DNA of 64,000 bases. Origin: Bacillus_BA songklensis. Its GTDB lineage: Bacteria > Bacillota > Bacilli > Bacillales > Bacillaceae_H. Location: assembly GCF_042649685.1 (NCBI RefSeq), contig NZ_JBHRZT010000052.1:310001-374000 (forward strand), read 5' to 3'. Below, in pieces: positions 15,435-24,426 of this stretch. Every line of letters starts with the position of its first letter. The first letter of the stretch is position 1. The position numbers were made by a program, and so were the translations under genes. The notes under the pieces were generated by a model, which saw only the letters and a program-made list of their open reading frames with translations, did not search any database and was not told where the DNA came from.

Positions 15435-16811
15435 TTACTGATTGGTGTTTTTCTTAACCTTATCGGAAATCCCATCTGTCTGTTCAAAATATTCATCACT
15501 GTTTTTATGAATAAGACCTGAGTAAATATCGTAAGTTGTTTCTTCAATTACATTAAAATAAGGTTCATAAAAATCTAAAAGGGCTACTTTCTGATCCCAA
15601 GTAATTTTTTTCATTTCAAACAAATAATCTAATGATTGGTTATAATTCATTCTTTCCTCATATGCTAAATCCTTAGAGGTAAGTCGGTATTCATTAATAG
15701 AATCATAGTTTGTCATTTTGACATTAAATGCTTTATCGCGCTCTTTTCTTGCCCACTCATACCAATCCGAGGCATCCTCTTTTGCCTTTTCAAATTCCTT
15801 CGTCAATTCGTCCTGATTGGCAACGGAGGCATACGTTCCACCTGATGCAGATGCAACTTTCTGCAATTGTTTTTGCCCCTCGTCATCCACATCAAAACCT
15901 ATAACATTCACTACCGGTGCAATTCCTGATTCTCTTAACTGCTTTGCTGCTTCCACTGGATTGCCGCCGCATGTTTCAATTCCATCACTTACTAAATAGA
16001 TAATGTTTTTGTTTTGCTCTCCTTGAAATTCGCCCAAATCTTTCCCGGCTTCTTCTAACGATTTTGCAACAGGCGTCCATCCTGTCGGCTGAAAACTTGC
16101 TAAAGCGCTTTGAAGCTGTTGTTCATTATATGTGCTCACTGAATAGACAAGCTCACTGCTTTGACATGAAAGAGCTTTATCTTTATCTTCGTTGCTTCCT
16201 TTATGGCCGTAAACGCGCAGCCCTACTTTTGTTCCTTGTGGAAGCGAGCTTGCAAAATCACGTATAGCTTCCTTTGCCAGTTCCATCTTGGTCTTGCCGC
16301 TTACTTTCCCGGCCATACTGCCGCTTGCATCAAGAATAATTTCGACGTTATAGCTTAGTTGAGTTTGCTTTTGCTGTGTTTGTTGAGATGAAGAACCTTC
16401 AGTACTTCCTTGTTCAACATACTGAGGAGGGGTTGGATAATCCTGCTTATAAAGTTGCACAAGTTTGTTATATGCAGCTTCTACTTGCTCTTTATTTGCT
16501 TTTTCCGGTAAAGCAGGAAATTCATCCAGCTTACTCTTAAACTCTTCTTCACTTGCTTTAAATTGCTTACCCGCCATTTCTCCAATAGGATAAGCTAATA
16601 CTTCCTCATATGTTTTGGGCGCCGCCGGGGCATTATAAAAAGAATCCATCTTATTTGTTTCATCCTGGCTTTTCACTGTCTCTACCGCTTCATTGTTTTC
16701 TTTTGCGTTCGTGGATTCTGTTGCCGATTCTTCTTTCCCGCAGCCAACCGCTAGAGCGACGCTTAAAATAGAAAACATAAGAGCGCTTTTCTTGGTCCAT
16801 CTGTTTCGCAT
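15435..16811 (-). CDS. VWA-domain lipoprotein of the Tad locus
   Basis: 458 aa. Lipobox LAVGC (Cys24) follows a basic and hydrophobic leader. A helical region of about 100 aa is followed by a von Willebrand factor A domain from about residue 150. It has the metal-ion-dependent adhesion site DASGSMAG, the threonine turn PTGWTP and the acidic VSDGIETCGG. A helical C-terminal third ends in KKNTNQ. Such proteins bind ligands through a divalent cation and are found in Gram-positive Tad loci. Anchored to the outer membrane leaflet, it probably helps pilus function or adhesion (inference). Confidence 0.85.
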   Translation of the reverse strand: MRNRWTKKSALMFSILSVALAVGCGKEESATESTNAKENNEAVETVKSQDETNKMDSFYNAPAAPKTYEEVLAYPIGEMAGKQFKASEEEFKSKLDEFPALPEKANKEQVEAAYNKLVQLYKQDYPTPPQYVEQGSTEGSSSQQTQQKQTQLSYNVEIILDASGSMAGKVSGKTKMELAKEAIRDFASSLPQGTKVGLRVYGHKGSNEDKDKALSCQSSELVYSVSTYNEQQLQSALASFQPTGWTPVAKSLEEAGKDLGEFQGEQNKNIIYLVSDGIETCGGNPVEAAKQLRESGIAPVVNVIGFDVDDEGQKQLQKVASASGGTYASVANQDELTKEFEKAKEDASDWYEWARKERDKAFNVKMTNYDSINEYRLTSKDLAYEERMNYNQSLDYLFEMKKITWDQKVALLDFYEPYFNVIEETTYDIYSGLIHKNSDEYFEQTDGISDKVKKNTNQ

Positions 16812-16898
16812 GTTTTTTGATCTCCTTTTTCAAGGGAATAGATTTGTAGAAGGGAATTGACCTATAATAGCTAAAAACATTAGTTTTATGTTTTTAAA

Positions 16899-16958
16899 CG
16901 AAATCGACCGTCATTGAAATCTTTAATGTTATAGGATTTCACATAACGGTCGATTTCG
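16899..16958 (-). terminator. Long hairpin between pilin and VWA lipoprotein
   Basis: Stem CGAAATCGACCGT / ACGGTCGATTTCG (13 bp) with an inner TGAAATC/GATTTCA stem. Modest T content follows on the minus strand. It probably ends most transcripts after the abundant pilin gene and may also stabilise that mRNA. Confidence 0.65.
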
Positions 16959-16971
16959 TGAGGTTGATTCA

Positions 16972-17178
16972 TTATTCACCGCCGATTTTTTCTAAGAACC
17001 CACTGAACTTGTCTACAAATGTATCTCCTAATCCTGCACCGCTCATTGCAGTCGAAATTACACCTGTTAAGATCACAATGATTGCTGCAATGCCGATCCA
17101 TTCAAGAGACTGGGAACCTCTTTCGTTATTCAAATATGATTGTACCTTTATACAAGCTTTTGTCATGAATTTTTTCAT
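16972..17178 (-). CDS. flp: Flp-type major pilin
   Basis: 68 aa, the size of Flp pilins. The leader MKKFMTKACIKVQSYLNNER ends in G; processing before SQSLEWIGIA leaves Glu at position +5, followed by one hydrophobic helix (WIGIAAIIVILTGVISTAM). The mature pilin is about 47 aa. GSQSLE fits the type IVb prepilin peptidase site. It is placed between the TadC gene and the VWA lipoprotein and is separated from the latter by a large hairpin, in keeping with higher expression of the pilin. Confidence 0.9.
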   Translation of the reverse strand: MKKFMTKACIKVQSYLNNERGSQSLEWIGIAAIIVILTGVISTAMSGAGLGDTFVDKFSGFLEKIGGE

Positions 17179-17284
17179 TGCTTTTTCCTCCTATTATCCA
17201 TTCAAATTTTTAATCTAATAACCCATTACATTCAAACACCGTTTTGCGAGGAATCACCTCCTAAAATGGTAAGCGGGTAATAGC

Positions 17285-18223
17285 TTATTCAAACATTTTT
17301 AACACGCTGTTATCACCAAGGAACATATTTAATATCATCAATCCTGCAATCATCATGATGGCCGCAGGCGTAATGACGAAAGTAGTAATAAGCGTAATTT
17401 TCGGTGATGCCTTCGCTGCTTTTTCCTTCGCCTGTTCTTTACGCATCACGCGCATGTCCTCTGCCTGCATTTTAAACGTTTGGGCAATCGGGACACCAAG
17501 GCGATTCCCCTGAATGAGCGATTTAATCAAGGTCTGAAACTCAGGATTATCGTTTCGTCTTAAAAGCTCACGATATGCCTCTTCCCTCGGAACCCCCAGT
17601 TCAGTTTCCTGCAAAAAGCGGGAGAACTCTTCCTGAAGCGGGCCTTCAAAGAAGCGGACGATTTGTTTTAATGCCTCCTCTAGATGGACACCCGCCTGCA
17701 AGCTGACACTGACAGTATCCAAAAAGTCGGGAAGGTCATAGCGGAGTCTTTCCTGACGCTCTTTCCCCTTATTTTTCACATACAGAATCGGGAGAAAGTA
17801 ACCGATTAACGGCATGAAGAGCAAGCCGAAATGAGCAAGCGGAATACCAATGACAAAGGCCATAGCCGCGATTGTAAGTCCAGCAATTGCAAAGAAAATT
17901 TTGATTCCTTGAAACCGCTCGACCGTTAAATCAAACGGATACCCTGATTTCCGCAGCCAGTCCTCCACATCATGGGGCTCACTGAAAAAGTTAAGGCGCT
18001 GTCCCATTGACGAAAAGTCATCCGCAAACTTTGTCAGCCGCTTAATCGTACGTTCTGCAAATGCTGCTTTTTTGCGAAATTGATGTTGATTCTCTAAGTG
18101 CATGGTTTCTTGCACATGCACGACCAGCTCTTTTTTTTCTTGCTGATACACATAGAGATGGCGCAATCCGATACCGATAAACAACCAGAATAAAATGACC
18201 GAAATAATAAGTAATGCATCCAT
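17285..18223 (-). CDS. tadC: TadC, inner-membrane platform protein of Flp pilus
   Basis: 312 aa with an N-terminal membrane anchor, a cytoplasmic GspF/T2SSF domain (DFLDTVSVSLQAGVHLEEAL; NPEFQTLIKSLIQGNRLGVP) and two further hydrophobic segments. The motif RLGVPIAQTFKMQAEDMRV is typical of TadC. TadB and TadC form the membrane platform that the TadA ATPase drives. It follows tadB with a 3-nt gap. Confidence 0.92.
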   Translation of the reverse strand: MDALLIISVILFWLFIGIGLRHLYVYQQEKKELVVHVQETMHLENQHQFRKKAAFAERTIKRLTKFADDFSSMGQRLNFFSEPHDVEDWLRKSGYPFDLTVERFQGIKIFFAIAGLTIAAMAFVIGIPLAHFGLLFMPLIGYFLPILYVKNKGKERQERLRYDLPDFLDTVSVSLQAGVHLEEALKQIVRFFEGPLQEEFSRFLQETELGVPREEAYRELLRRNDNPEFQTLIKSLIQGNRLGVPIAQTFKMQAEDMRVMRKEQAKEKAAKASPKITLITTFVITPAAIMMIAGLMILNMFLGDNSVLKMFE

Positions 18224-18226
18224 GTT

Positions 18227-19153
18227 TTACACCTTTATGTTGGATACCTTTCGAACGAGAATAAAAGCTAGAACCGTTGCTCCTAAGAAGAACAATCCTA
18301 AGATCGCTCCCGGAACGGTCATGAGCGGCTTTAAAAAGCCATCAATGATTTGATTCATCATTAGGACAAGGAAAACAGGTAAAATGGGTAATAAGTACGA
18401 AATATAACGTTGTTCGGCTGTCATCGTTTTAATGGATTGCAAGAGAAGCTTACGTTCTTCTAATGTTTGGGACATTTCATCAAGCACGGCATAAAGATTG
18501 CCTCCCGCTCGCTTTTGAATGAGAAGCGTAGCAATAAATAACTGAAACTCCCTCGACTTATGGCGCTTTTGCATATCTTTTAATGCTTTTTCAAAGTCCA
18601 CTCCCAGCTTGAGCTCCTGTGATAATCGCTGAAACTCTTCCTTTGCAGGTGATGAGACTTCCCGAGCCACTAAATCGGCTCCCTGATAAATCGTCATCCC
18701 CGCCCGGACCGAGTTACCGAGCAAGCGGCACACTTCTCCAAGCTGATTGTTTAAGCGTTCTTCGTATTTGTTTTTACGAAGCCAAAAAAGGATATAGTAA
18801 GTAGCAATGACGGCAATGATACCGATGATTGCTCCAAGAGCATAGGTGAGACCAAACATACTGTTGGAAAGAACGGTAATGGCCATAAATGCAAGCAGCA
18901 GCATCCCGAGAAACTCGGATGGTGTAAGCGGAAGGTTTGCCTGCTGTAATTTTCCTCTCAAAGGCTCGGCATATTTCGTTTGATCGAAGCGGTCGCCGAG
19001 CACAACGAAAAAGCTTTTTCGTTTCTGGCGCTCGCCATACCATCCTGTTACACGCTGCTTCCATTGACGTTTTTCCGCCCGATAACCGAGGTAGCTGTAT
19101 ACTCCCCATAATCCGAATAAAACAGCTAAACCATAGAAGACAGCAGCCGTCAT
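18227..19153 (-). CDS. tadB: TadB, inner-membrane platform protein of Flp pilus
   Basis: 308 aa; T2SSF domain with GNSVRAGMTIYQGADLVARE and FIATLLIQKRAGGNLYAVLD, framed by membrane helices at both ends. Overlaps the end of tadA by 4 nt (ATG within the stop region), indicating translational coupling. Partner of TadC and TadA in pilus extrusion. Confidence 0.92.
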   Translation of the reverse strand: MTAAVFYGLAVLFGLWGVYSYLGYRAEKRQWKQRVTGWYGERQKRKSFFVVLGDRFDQTKYAEPLRGKLQQANLPLTPSEFLGMLLLAFMAITVLSNSMFGLTYALGAIIGIIAVIATYYILFWLRKNKYEERLNNQLGEVCRLLGNSVRAGMTIYQGADLVAREVSSPAKEEFQRLSQELKLGVDFEKALKDMQKRHKSREFQLFIATLLIQKRAGGNLYAVLDEMSQTLEERKLLLQSIKTMTAEQRYISYLLPILPVFLVLMMNQIIDGFLKPLMTVPGAILGLFFLGATVLAFILVRKVSNIKV

Positions 19154-20499
19154 ACGCTCACCTCCATCTGTTTAAAAAGGGATTCATCCATATCGACTCC
19201 GTATGTTTGCAAGCGGTGCAGGCATGCAGGCACAATCCCCGTCGGCGTGAAATACCCTTCTACATCCCCGTTTTGAGACATCCCTGTACGCTTGAACGTA
19301 AAGATTTCCTGAATACGGGTAGAACCATTCCCCTCGGTTGCAATTTCTGAAATGGAAATGATTTTCCGCGTACCGTCTGTTAAACGCGTAGCCTGCACGA
19401 TAAAATCAAGGGCCCCGACGACGTATTCGCGGATGACCTGGCTTGGCAAATCCATTCCTGCCATGATGACCATCGCTTCAACACGCCGCATTGCATCAGC
19501 TGGTGAGTTAGCATGCACGGTTGTTAGAGAACCTTCATGACCTGTATTCATCGCTTGAAGCATATCAAATGCTTCCGCACCGCGGACCTCTCCGACAATG
19601 ATTCGGTCTGGCCGCATCCGAAGTGCGTTTCGAACGAGCTGGCGAATCGTCACTTCCCCGCGTCCCTCCACGTTGGCAGGGCGAGCCTCCATCCCTACCA
19701 CATTTGGACGGTCTAATCGAAGCTCAGCCGAGTCCTCAATGGTGATCACCCGTTCTCCAAACGGAATGGCACTAGCAACGACGTTCAGCAATGTCGTTTT
19801 GCCGCTGCCCGTTCCTCCCGAAATCAGAACGTTCATCTTCGCCTTAACGATGGCTTGCAAAAATTGCCCCATGTCTTGGCTCAAAGAATTCAGGCCGAGT
19901 AAATCTTCCAGCCGGAACGGATCTTTTCGGAATTTACGAATCGATACGAGCGTTCCATTTAAACTGATGGGCGGAATGACGGCGTTCACACGGCTTCCAT
20001 CCGGCAATCGCGCATCAACCATTGGCGAACTTTCATCAATACGACGTCCGAGAGGTGCTACGATGCGGTCAATCACATGACGTACGTGCGAGTCATCCCG
20101 AAAGGAAACATTTGTTAGTTCTAATTTACCTTTTCGTTCGACATATATCTGTTTATGTCCGTTGATTAAAATTTCGGTAATCGAATCATCATGAATCAGC
20201 GGTTCAAGCGGTCCGAAACCGACTGCTTCATCTAAAATCCTCGTTAGCAGCAATTCTTTATCTGTCCTGGAAATAACGACCTTTTCTTCCGTCATAAACT
20301 GGCTGACAAGCTGTTCAATGCGCAGTCTCATTTCCCCCTGGGACAGCCTTGTGAGTATCTCTAAGTTCGCATCCCGTAACAGTCTTGCTTTATAATGTTC
20401 AGCCAGTTCGTCTAAATAAGGCTGGTCATACGTGGTAAGGGTCATCGCTTTTGTTTCTTTTAAGACTTTTTCTTTTCTCTTTTCAAATAATGAAGCCAT
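19150..20499 (-). CDS. tadA: TadA/CpaF, Flp pilus assembly ATPase
   Basis: 449 aa of the CpaF/VirB11-like secretion ATPase family. The N-terminal helical domain is followed by GFGPLEPLIHDDSITEILIN. Walker A GGTGSGKTT lies near residue 228-236, Asp box ITIEDSAEL, Walker B region RIIVGEVRG and the His-box TGHEGSLTTVHAN; all catalytic motifs are intact. It powers polymerisation of the Flp pilin on the TadBC platform. Located at the cytoplasmic face. The repeat unit at 20534-20653 separates it from the cpaE-like gene. Confidence 0.95.
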   Translation of the reverse strand: MASLFEKRKEKVLKETKAMTLTTYDQPYLDELAEHYKARLLRDANLEILTRLSQGEMRLRIEQLVSQFMTEEKVVISRTDKELLLTRILDEAVGFGPLEPLIHDDSITEILINGHKQIYVERKGKLELTNVSFRDDSHVRHVIDRIVAPLGRRIDESSPMVDARLPDGSRVNAVIPPISLNGTLVSIRKFRKDPFRLEDLLGLNSLSQDMGQFLQAIVKAKMNVLISGGTGSGKTTLLNVVASAIPFGERVITIEDSAELRLDRPNVVGMEARPANVEGRGEVTIRQLVRNALRMRPDRIIVGEVRGAEAFDMLQAMNTGHEGSLTTVHANSPADAMRRVEAMVIMAGMDLPSQVIREYVVGALDFIVQATRLTDGTRKIISISEIATEGNGSTRIQEIFTFKRTGMSQNGDVEGYFTPTGIVPACLHRLQTYGVDMDESLFKQMEVSV

Positions 20500-20533
20500 T
20501 TTGGCTGCCTTCCTCCTTTCCTCGCTGAAATCT

Positions 20534-20653
20534 AAGAAAAGCGCAAGCGCCTTGGTCAGCTCGTGAAGGAAATAGGGATTGACCCATAAGGCGCTTTTTG
20601 CCTTATGAGGGCAATCATCTTTTCCACAGCGAGCTAGGCGCTGGAGCTAGACA
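20534..20653 (+). repeat. Dispersed repeat family C, copy 1
   Basis: Begins TAAGAAAAGCGCAAGC and ends GGAGCTAGACA, enclosing an internal hairpin CATAAGGCGC/GCCTTATG. Related units occur at 25149, 33406, 50868 and 58375. Here it lies inside the Tad operon between cpaE and tadA. Confidence 0.7.
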
Positions 20654-20698
20654 CCAGTACTCATCGAAAAAGTTATACTTTCTTACCTTTGGATAATG

Positions 20699-21859
20699 TT
20701 ACTTCAACATGGAAAGAACCCATTTTTGAACATCCTTGGCAAATGGAATGATTTTCTTTTCATTCGGCTGCTTGCGGATTGGTTCTCCTTTATTCAAAGC
20801 CGCCTGCACACCCTTTAAATCGCGGCGAATTTTTGCAGCTACCGGATATGTGACGAATTGTTTTAAATCATTCGGCTGCAATTCGTTGTCTCGGCCGACT
20901 TCATTTAAGACCACTTCCATTCGGTTTTCCGTGTTGATTCCAAGTCTGATGAATAATTGCTCCACTTGCTGCAGCACTTTTAATGAAAGCGTATTGAAAT
21001 TCAACACATAGTAGATTTTATCGGACTCTTCCAATGCCGTGTATGTCACGCCGTTCATATGGGACGGAAGATCCACAATCACGAAATCATAGCTGCGGCG
21101 GCATGTACGAAGGAGTTTGGCAATAAACTCTTCTACAATGGTTTCCGCTACTTCCGCATCTGCCGGACTTAATAAAATCTCCAGCTGCGAATGTTTTTCT
21201 TTTTGTGAAACGTTACGAATGTGACCTTCATTCATCTCTTCGGCTACCGGCAGCAAGTCGGCCAGTGAACGGTTCGATTCAATCGTTAACACGGTTTCAA
21301 TCCCGCCGTATTGAAGGTTCAAATCAAGTAAAATCACCTGGGCGGTAGATTCCAGTTTCAATGTTTGGGCAAATGAAGAAGCAAGAAGCGTTCTTCCCAC
21401 TCCTCCCTTCCCACTGTAAAAAGAATAAATTTGTCCGCGGCCGCGTTTATATGTAACTGTCGTCGCCGCCTCTGATTCCTGCTTCTTTTGTTCATTGACG
21501 ATATGAAGCAAGCTCGGGAAACGCCCCTCAAATAACGTCAGTTCATCCGGAAATACGAAGAAATCAACCGCTCCGGCTCTCGTCGCACTTCTTAATAGAT
21601 TAAAATCTTGATAGCGTGCCACAAAAATGATAAGAGTAAGAGGATTTAATGATTTGATATAGTGGATTAGTTCAATGGATGAGTCATCTTCGGGCTGAAC
21701 GAGAACGACCACTTCCGGCGCTAATCGGTCTAATTCCATGGTAACATCACCCGGCTCTAGCACATGAACGGCAACTTCAGGGCCTTCAACGATTAAACGT
21801 AATTGATCAGTAATAGAAGACTGATCGCTGACAATGAGTAATTTATGATTTTGGCTCAT
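20699..21859 (-). CDS. tadZ: CpaE/TadZ-like pilus localisation ATPase
   Basis: 386 aa. The N-terminal receiver-like domain (residues about 1-120; LLIVSDQSSITDQL) lacks the usual phospho-acceptor context. A MinD/ParA-type P-loop domain follows, with the deviant Walker A YSGKGGVGRT, the LDLNLQYGG motif and VIVDLPSHMN. TadZ/CpaE places the Tad machine in the cell. In this family the receiver part often serves as a dimerisation module. It starts 18 nt after cpaB with GGAGGAGC upstream. Confidence 0.88.
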   Translation of the reverse strand: MSQNHKLLIVSDQSSITDQLRLIVEGPEVAVHVLEPGDVTMELDRLAPEVVVLVQPEDDSSIELIHYIKSLNPLTLIIFVARYQDFNLLRSATRAGAVDFFVFPDELTLFEGRFPSLLHIVNEQKKQESEAATTVTYKRGRGQIYSFYSGKGGVGRTLLASSFAQTLKLESTAQVILLDLNLQYGGIETVLTIESNRSLADLLPVAEEMNEGHIRNVSQKEKHSQLEILLSPADAEVAETIVEEFIAKLLRTCRRSYDFVIVDLPSHMNGVTYTALEESDKIYYVLNFNTLSLKVLQQVEQLFIRLGINTENRMEVVLNEVGRDNELQPNDLKQFVTYPVAAKIRRDLKGVQAALNKGEPIRKQPNEKKIIPFAKDVQKWVLSMLK

Positions 21860-21877
21860 AATCGCTCCTCCAACGTC

Positions 21878-22645
21878 TTAGTTTGTCTTTGCAGGCTGGG
21901 CAGGTTGTGCAGGGGCTCCTTGTGTTGGAGCTGGCGGTGCTGCCGGTTGCTGAGGATTCACCGGTTGAGATGGTTTAGGGGCAGAAGCCGGCGCTGCCTC
22001 TTCTTTCGGCTTTTCCTGTTCTTTTACTTTGTTGTCTTCCTTACCGACATTTGCCTTTAAAATCCTCATGCTTTCGGCATAGTTTTGCATATGTATTAAC
22101 TTCGGCGCATCTTCCTCGCTCACTTCGACTGCCACACCCGTAAACTTTTTGCCTGGCGGCACAGCTGAAACAAGAACATCTTTCATGAATACTTCTGTTT
22201 TCGGCTGATCACCGACTTTATGGGAAACGATGATGTCTATACGGTCCAACGCGTCGACTTCCTGATCAAAATGAACTTTTTCATTTTCAAAGATCGCCAC
22301 CAATCGGTTATGTTCGTTCTGGACATTGGAAACCGGCTTTAATACGTTTTTCGTAATTAAATCACCCTTGGACATCGGCACGACAAACACTTTGTTCACC
22401 AAGTCACGGACATCCGTTACATGAGAGTCTGTCACGAAACGGTTCGGCAGCTCAATGGTCGTCACTTGATTAGGTTCAATGGGAGTTCGTGATGCCACAT
22501 CGGTTGCTGCTACATACACTTTTGTACGGCCCCCAAGATCTGAGTTTAAATCTTTTATTTTTCCTAAAAACAACACTCCTGCCGTGATGGCCAATAAAAA
22601 GGATAAAGATAGAAAAATGATGGCTTTACGCTTCGACTCTAGCAT
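21878..22645 (-). CDS. cpaB: CpaB/RcpC-like pilus assembly protein with SAF domain
   Basis: 255 aa from the ATG at 22645 (MLESKRKAII) with GAGAGG upstream; the longer frame from 22669 is unlikely. One N-terminal transmembrane helix, then a SAF domain (VYVAATDVASRTPIEPNQV; VVPMSKGDLITKNVL) as in CpaB, and an extracellular low-complexity tail rich in Pro, Ala and Gln (APAQPAQPAKTN). In Gram-negatives CpaB acts in the periplasm; here the tail could span the wall. First gene of the Tad cluster; its promoter should lie in 22646-22700 or upstream of the repeat. Confidence 0.85.
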   Translation of the reverse strand: MLESKRKAIIFLSLSFLLAITAGVLFLGKIKDLNSDLGGRTKVYVAATDVASRTPIEPNQVTTIELPNRFVTDSHVTDVRDLVNKVFVVPMSKGDLITKNVLKPVSNVQNEHNRLVAIFENEKVHFDQEVDALDRIDIIVSHKVGDQPKTEVFMKDVLVSAVPPGKKFTGVAVEVSEEDAPKLIHMQNYAESMRILKANVGKEDNKVKEQEKPKEEAAPASAPKPSQPVNPQQPAAPPAPTQGAPAQPAQPAKTN

Positions 22646-22694
22646 GAATGAATACCTCTCTTTGAACATTTGTTCACAATTATGTCAATTTTAT

Positions 22695-22902
22695 TATATA
22701 AATCCCATTTAATTTTTTAACCCCTGTCACGGGTCCTTCTTCTATTTGCGCCTTTCTGTTTTTTCATCTTGAACGAGCTTACAAAGGTTCTCGTATAAGC
22801 GGCTGACAAGAACCCGCAAGGGAGATTGCCGACCGCTTATGCGTAAAGAATTTGACATGGGCGTTTTTGGCTCATGTCAAATTCTTTATGTGGATTCATA
22901 TA
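22695..22902 (-). repeat. Family B mobile-like element, copy 1
   Basis: Ends TATATAAATCCCAT and TTTATGTGGATTCATATA form imperfect terminal inverted repeats. Hairpin 1 (22796-22839) has a CCC-GCAA-GGG apex; hairpin 2 is a perfect 15-bp stem AAAGAATTTGACATG / CATGTCAAATTCTTT (22845-22859 / 22873-22887). About 175 bp is the reverse complement of 41934-42105. Confidence 0.85.
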
Positions 22903-23439
22903 TGTAAAAAATTACTATATTCCTATAAACAAAATCAATGCGGCTCCGATTCATTCACCCCGTACTTTATCCGCCTTTTTCATTATTTTGTAACTTCTGA
23001 GTTTGGGTTTGGGTCAATAGTTCTAGTTCTGGAATAGGACAACATCTTTACACTTCTCCTCTCAAATTTCTGTTAAATAAAGGTAATTCCATTTATAGAT
23101 AAAGCTTAATGACACTTCTTGACCCTCGAAATATAAATCTGAATATTCAGTAATATTACAACAAACCAGGAATTTAGTTCCTTTTTTCTTAATATTTTAA
23201 TTTTTAAAATCACTTGTTTTTTACCTTGATAAAAAAGGTTCAAAACCCATTTTTATAAAAATATTCTAAAAATAGGGAAAACAATTCTTTTTCACTACAA
23301 TAATTAGGTTTAAACGAAAAATAAATAAGGTATTTTTACCCATAGATAGAAAAAAATAATTAGACTCAAGCTTCGATAGTCCGAAAAAATGATAACAACT
23401 TCCAGACCTTCATTTCGACATTTTTCGCATTCCTTGCAA

Positions 23440-23471
23440 AGATAAAGTCCCGTATAAGCGGGACTTTATCT
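23440..23471. terminator. Orphan terminator-like hairpin
   Basis: 13-bp perfect stem AGATAAAGTCCCG / CGGGACTTTATCT with a 6-nt loop. No adjacent gene is obviously served by it; either strand is possible. Confidence 0.5.
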
Positions 23472-23629
23472 TCTGTCTTCAAAATCTTCGCTTCTAGTAA
23501 ATGGTAAGTTAAAAATAATGTAAATTTCCATTACTTAGTGTAGAGTAAATTTCTCACATACTTTCAGCAAAATATTGAAGAGAATAAAATGGTGGTCCCC
23601 CTTCCCTCTTCCGGCTGTTCAAATGAAAC

Positions 23630-24082
23630 TCAAATCGCTTTCGATCCGCCCTTAAAAATCAAATAAAGAGCAATAAATAAAAGAAAGAGGCCTAATAGTC
23701 GTGAACCGCCCAGCGAAATACGCGGGTTGCCGAATAACCCGAAATGGTCCAATACCATACTGATTGCTATTTGTCCCACAATAGCCGTTACAATTGTCGT
23801 ACCGACCCCAAGCTTTGGAACGGATAGAACTGACATGCCGACATAAAGCGCTCCGAGCAAACCGCCAAGCAAGTTCCATTTCGGAACCCGAAACATCGAA
23901 ACAATGTTACCTTTTCCAAAAAACAACATGATAATGCACAATGCCAACGTTCCAATAAAAAAAGAAACAAATGCTCCTTCTATTGAGCCTATTTTTTTCC
24001 CCAACGTTCCATTGACAGAGGCCTGGATACTCATTGCGCCCCCTGCGAGAAACACAAATAATACAAGAATAAATTTCTCCAT
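23630..24082 (-). CDS. YdcZ/DUF606 family small membrane transporter
   Basis: 150 aa with four or five hydrophobic helices, the size of half-size DMT proteins. N-terminal AGGAMSIQASVNGTLGKKIGS and SFFIGTLAL are typical of DUF606 (YdcZ). The second half VPKLGVGTTIVTAIVGQIA fits the family. DMT half-size proteins work as dimers or pairs; substrate unknown. It stands alone, without a second half-gene nearby. Confidence 0.8.
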   Translation of the reverse strand: MEKFILVLFVFLAGGAMSIQASVNGTLGKKIGSIEGAFVSFFIGTLALCIIMLFFGKGNIVSMFRVPKWNLLGGLLGALYVGMSVLSVPKLGVGTTIVTAIVGQIAISMVLDHFGLFGNPRISLGGSRLLGLFLLFIALYLIFKGGSKAI

Positions 24083-24357
24083 GTTCTTTTCCTTCTTCCT
24101 TTGTCGTTTGCCCCTTACAATTCGACAATGAAAAAGGATTTCCTTTTCTCTTATAACAAGAATTTCATCTGTCTTTTTGGTTCGTGTTCAATGATTCCCT
24201 TATGTCCCTTGTGTTTCCACTTTTTGTTTTAAAAACTTAACTAAGACTGGTAGAAGCGGAAAAAATCAGAAACATTGTTTATAATCACTCCCCGGCTATT
24301 GGGAAATGCATCCACTAACATACGTTTTGACTTTAAACATCCCTCTAGGCATAGTTT

Positions 24358-24387
24358 TTGACATGAATGGAAATGATTTTGTAGGAT
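24358..24387 (+). promoter_or_regulatory. Sigma-A-type promoter of the SDR gene
   Basis: TTGACA (24358-24363), 18-nt spacer, TAGGAT (24382-24387), about 40 nt before the ATG. A good match at -35, moderate at -10. Confidence 0.6.
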
Positions 24388-24426
24388 AGTATTCGTTCTT
24401 TAGATGAAGAAAGGAGAGGTATACAT

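Larger units (their letters stand above)
22646..23629. other. Large non-coding region upstream of the Tad locus
   Basis: About 980 bp. It holds the family B element (22695-22902), then AT-rich sequence without coding signal, and a perfect 13-bp hairpin AGATAAAGTCCCG / CGGGACTTTATCT (23440-23471). The tad promoter should lie at its left end. The rest has no recognisable feature. Confidence 0.5.
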
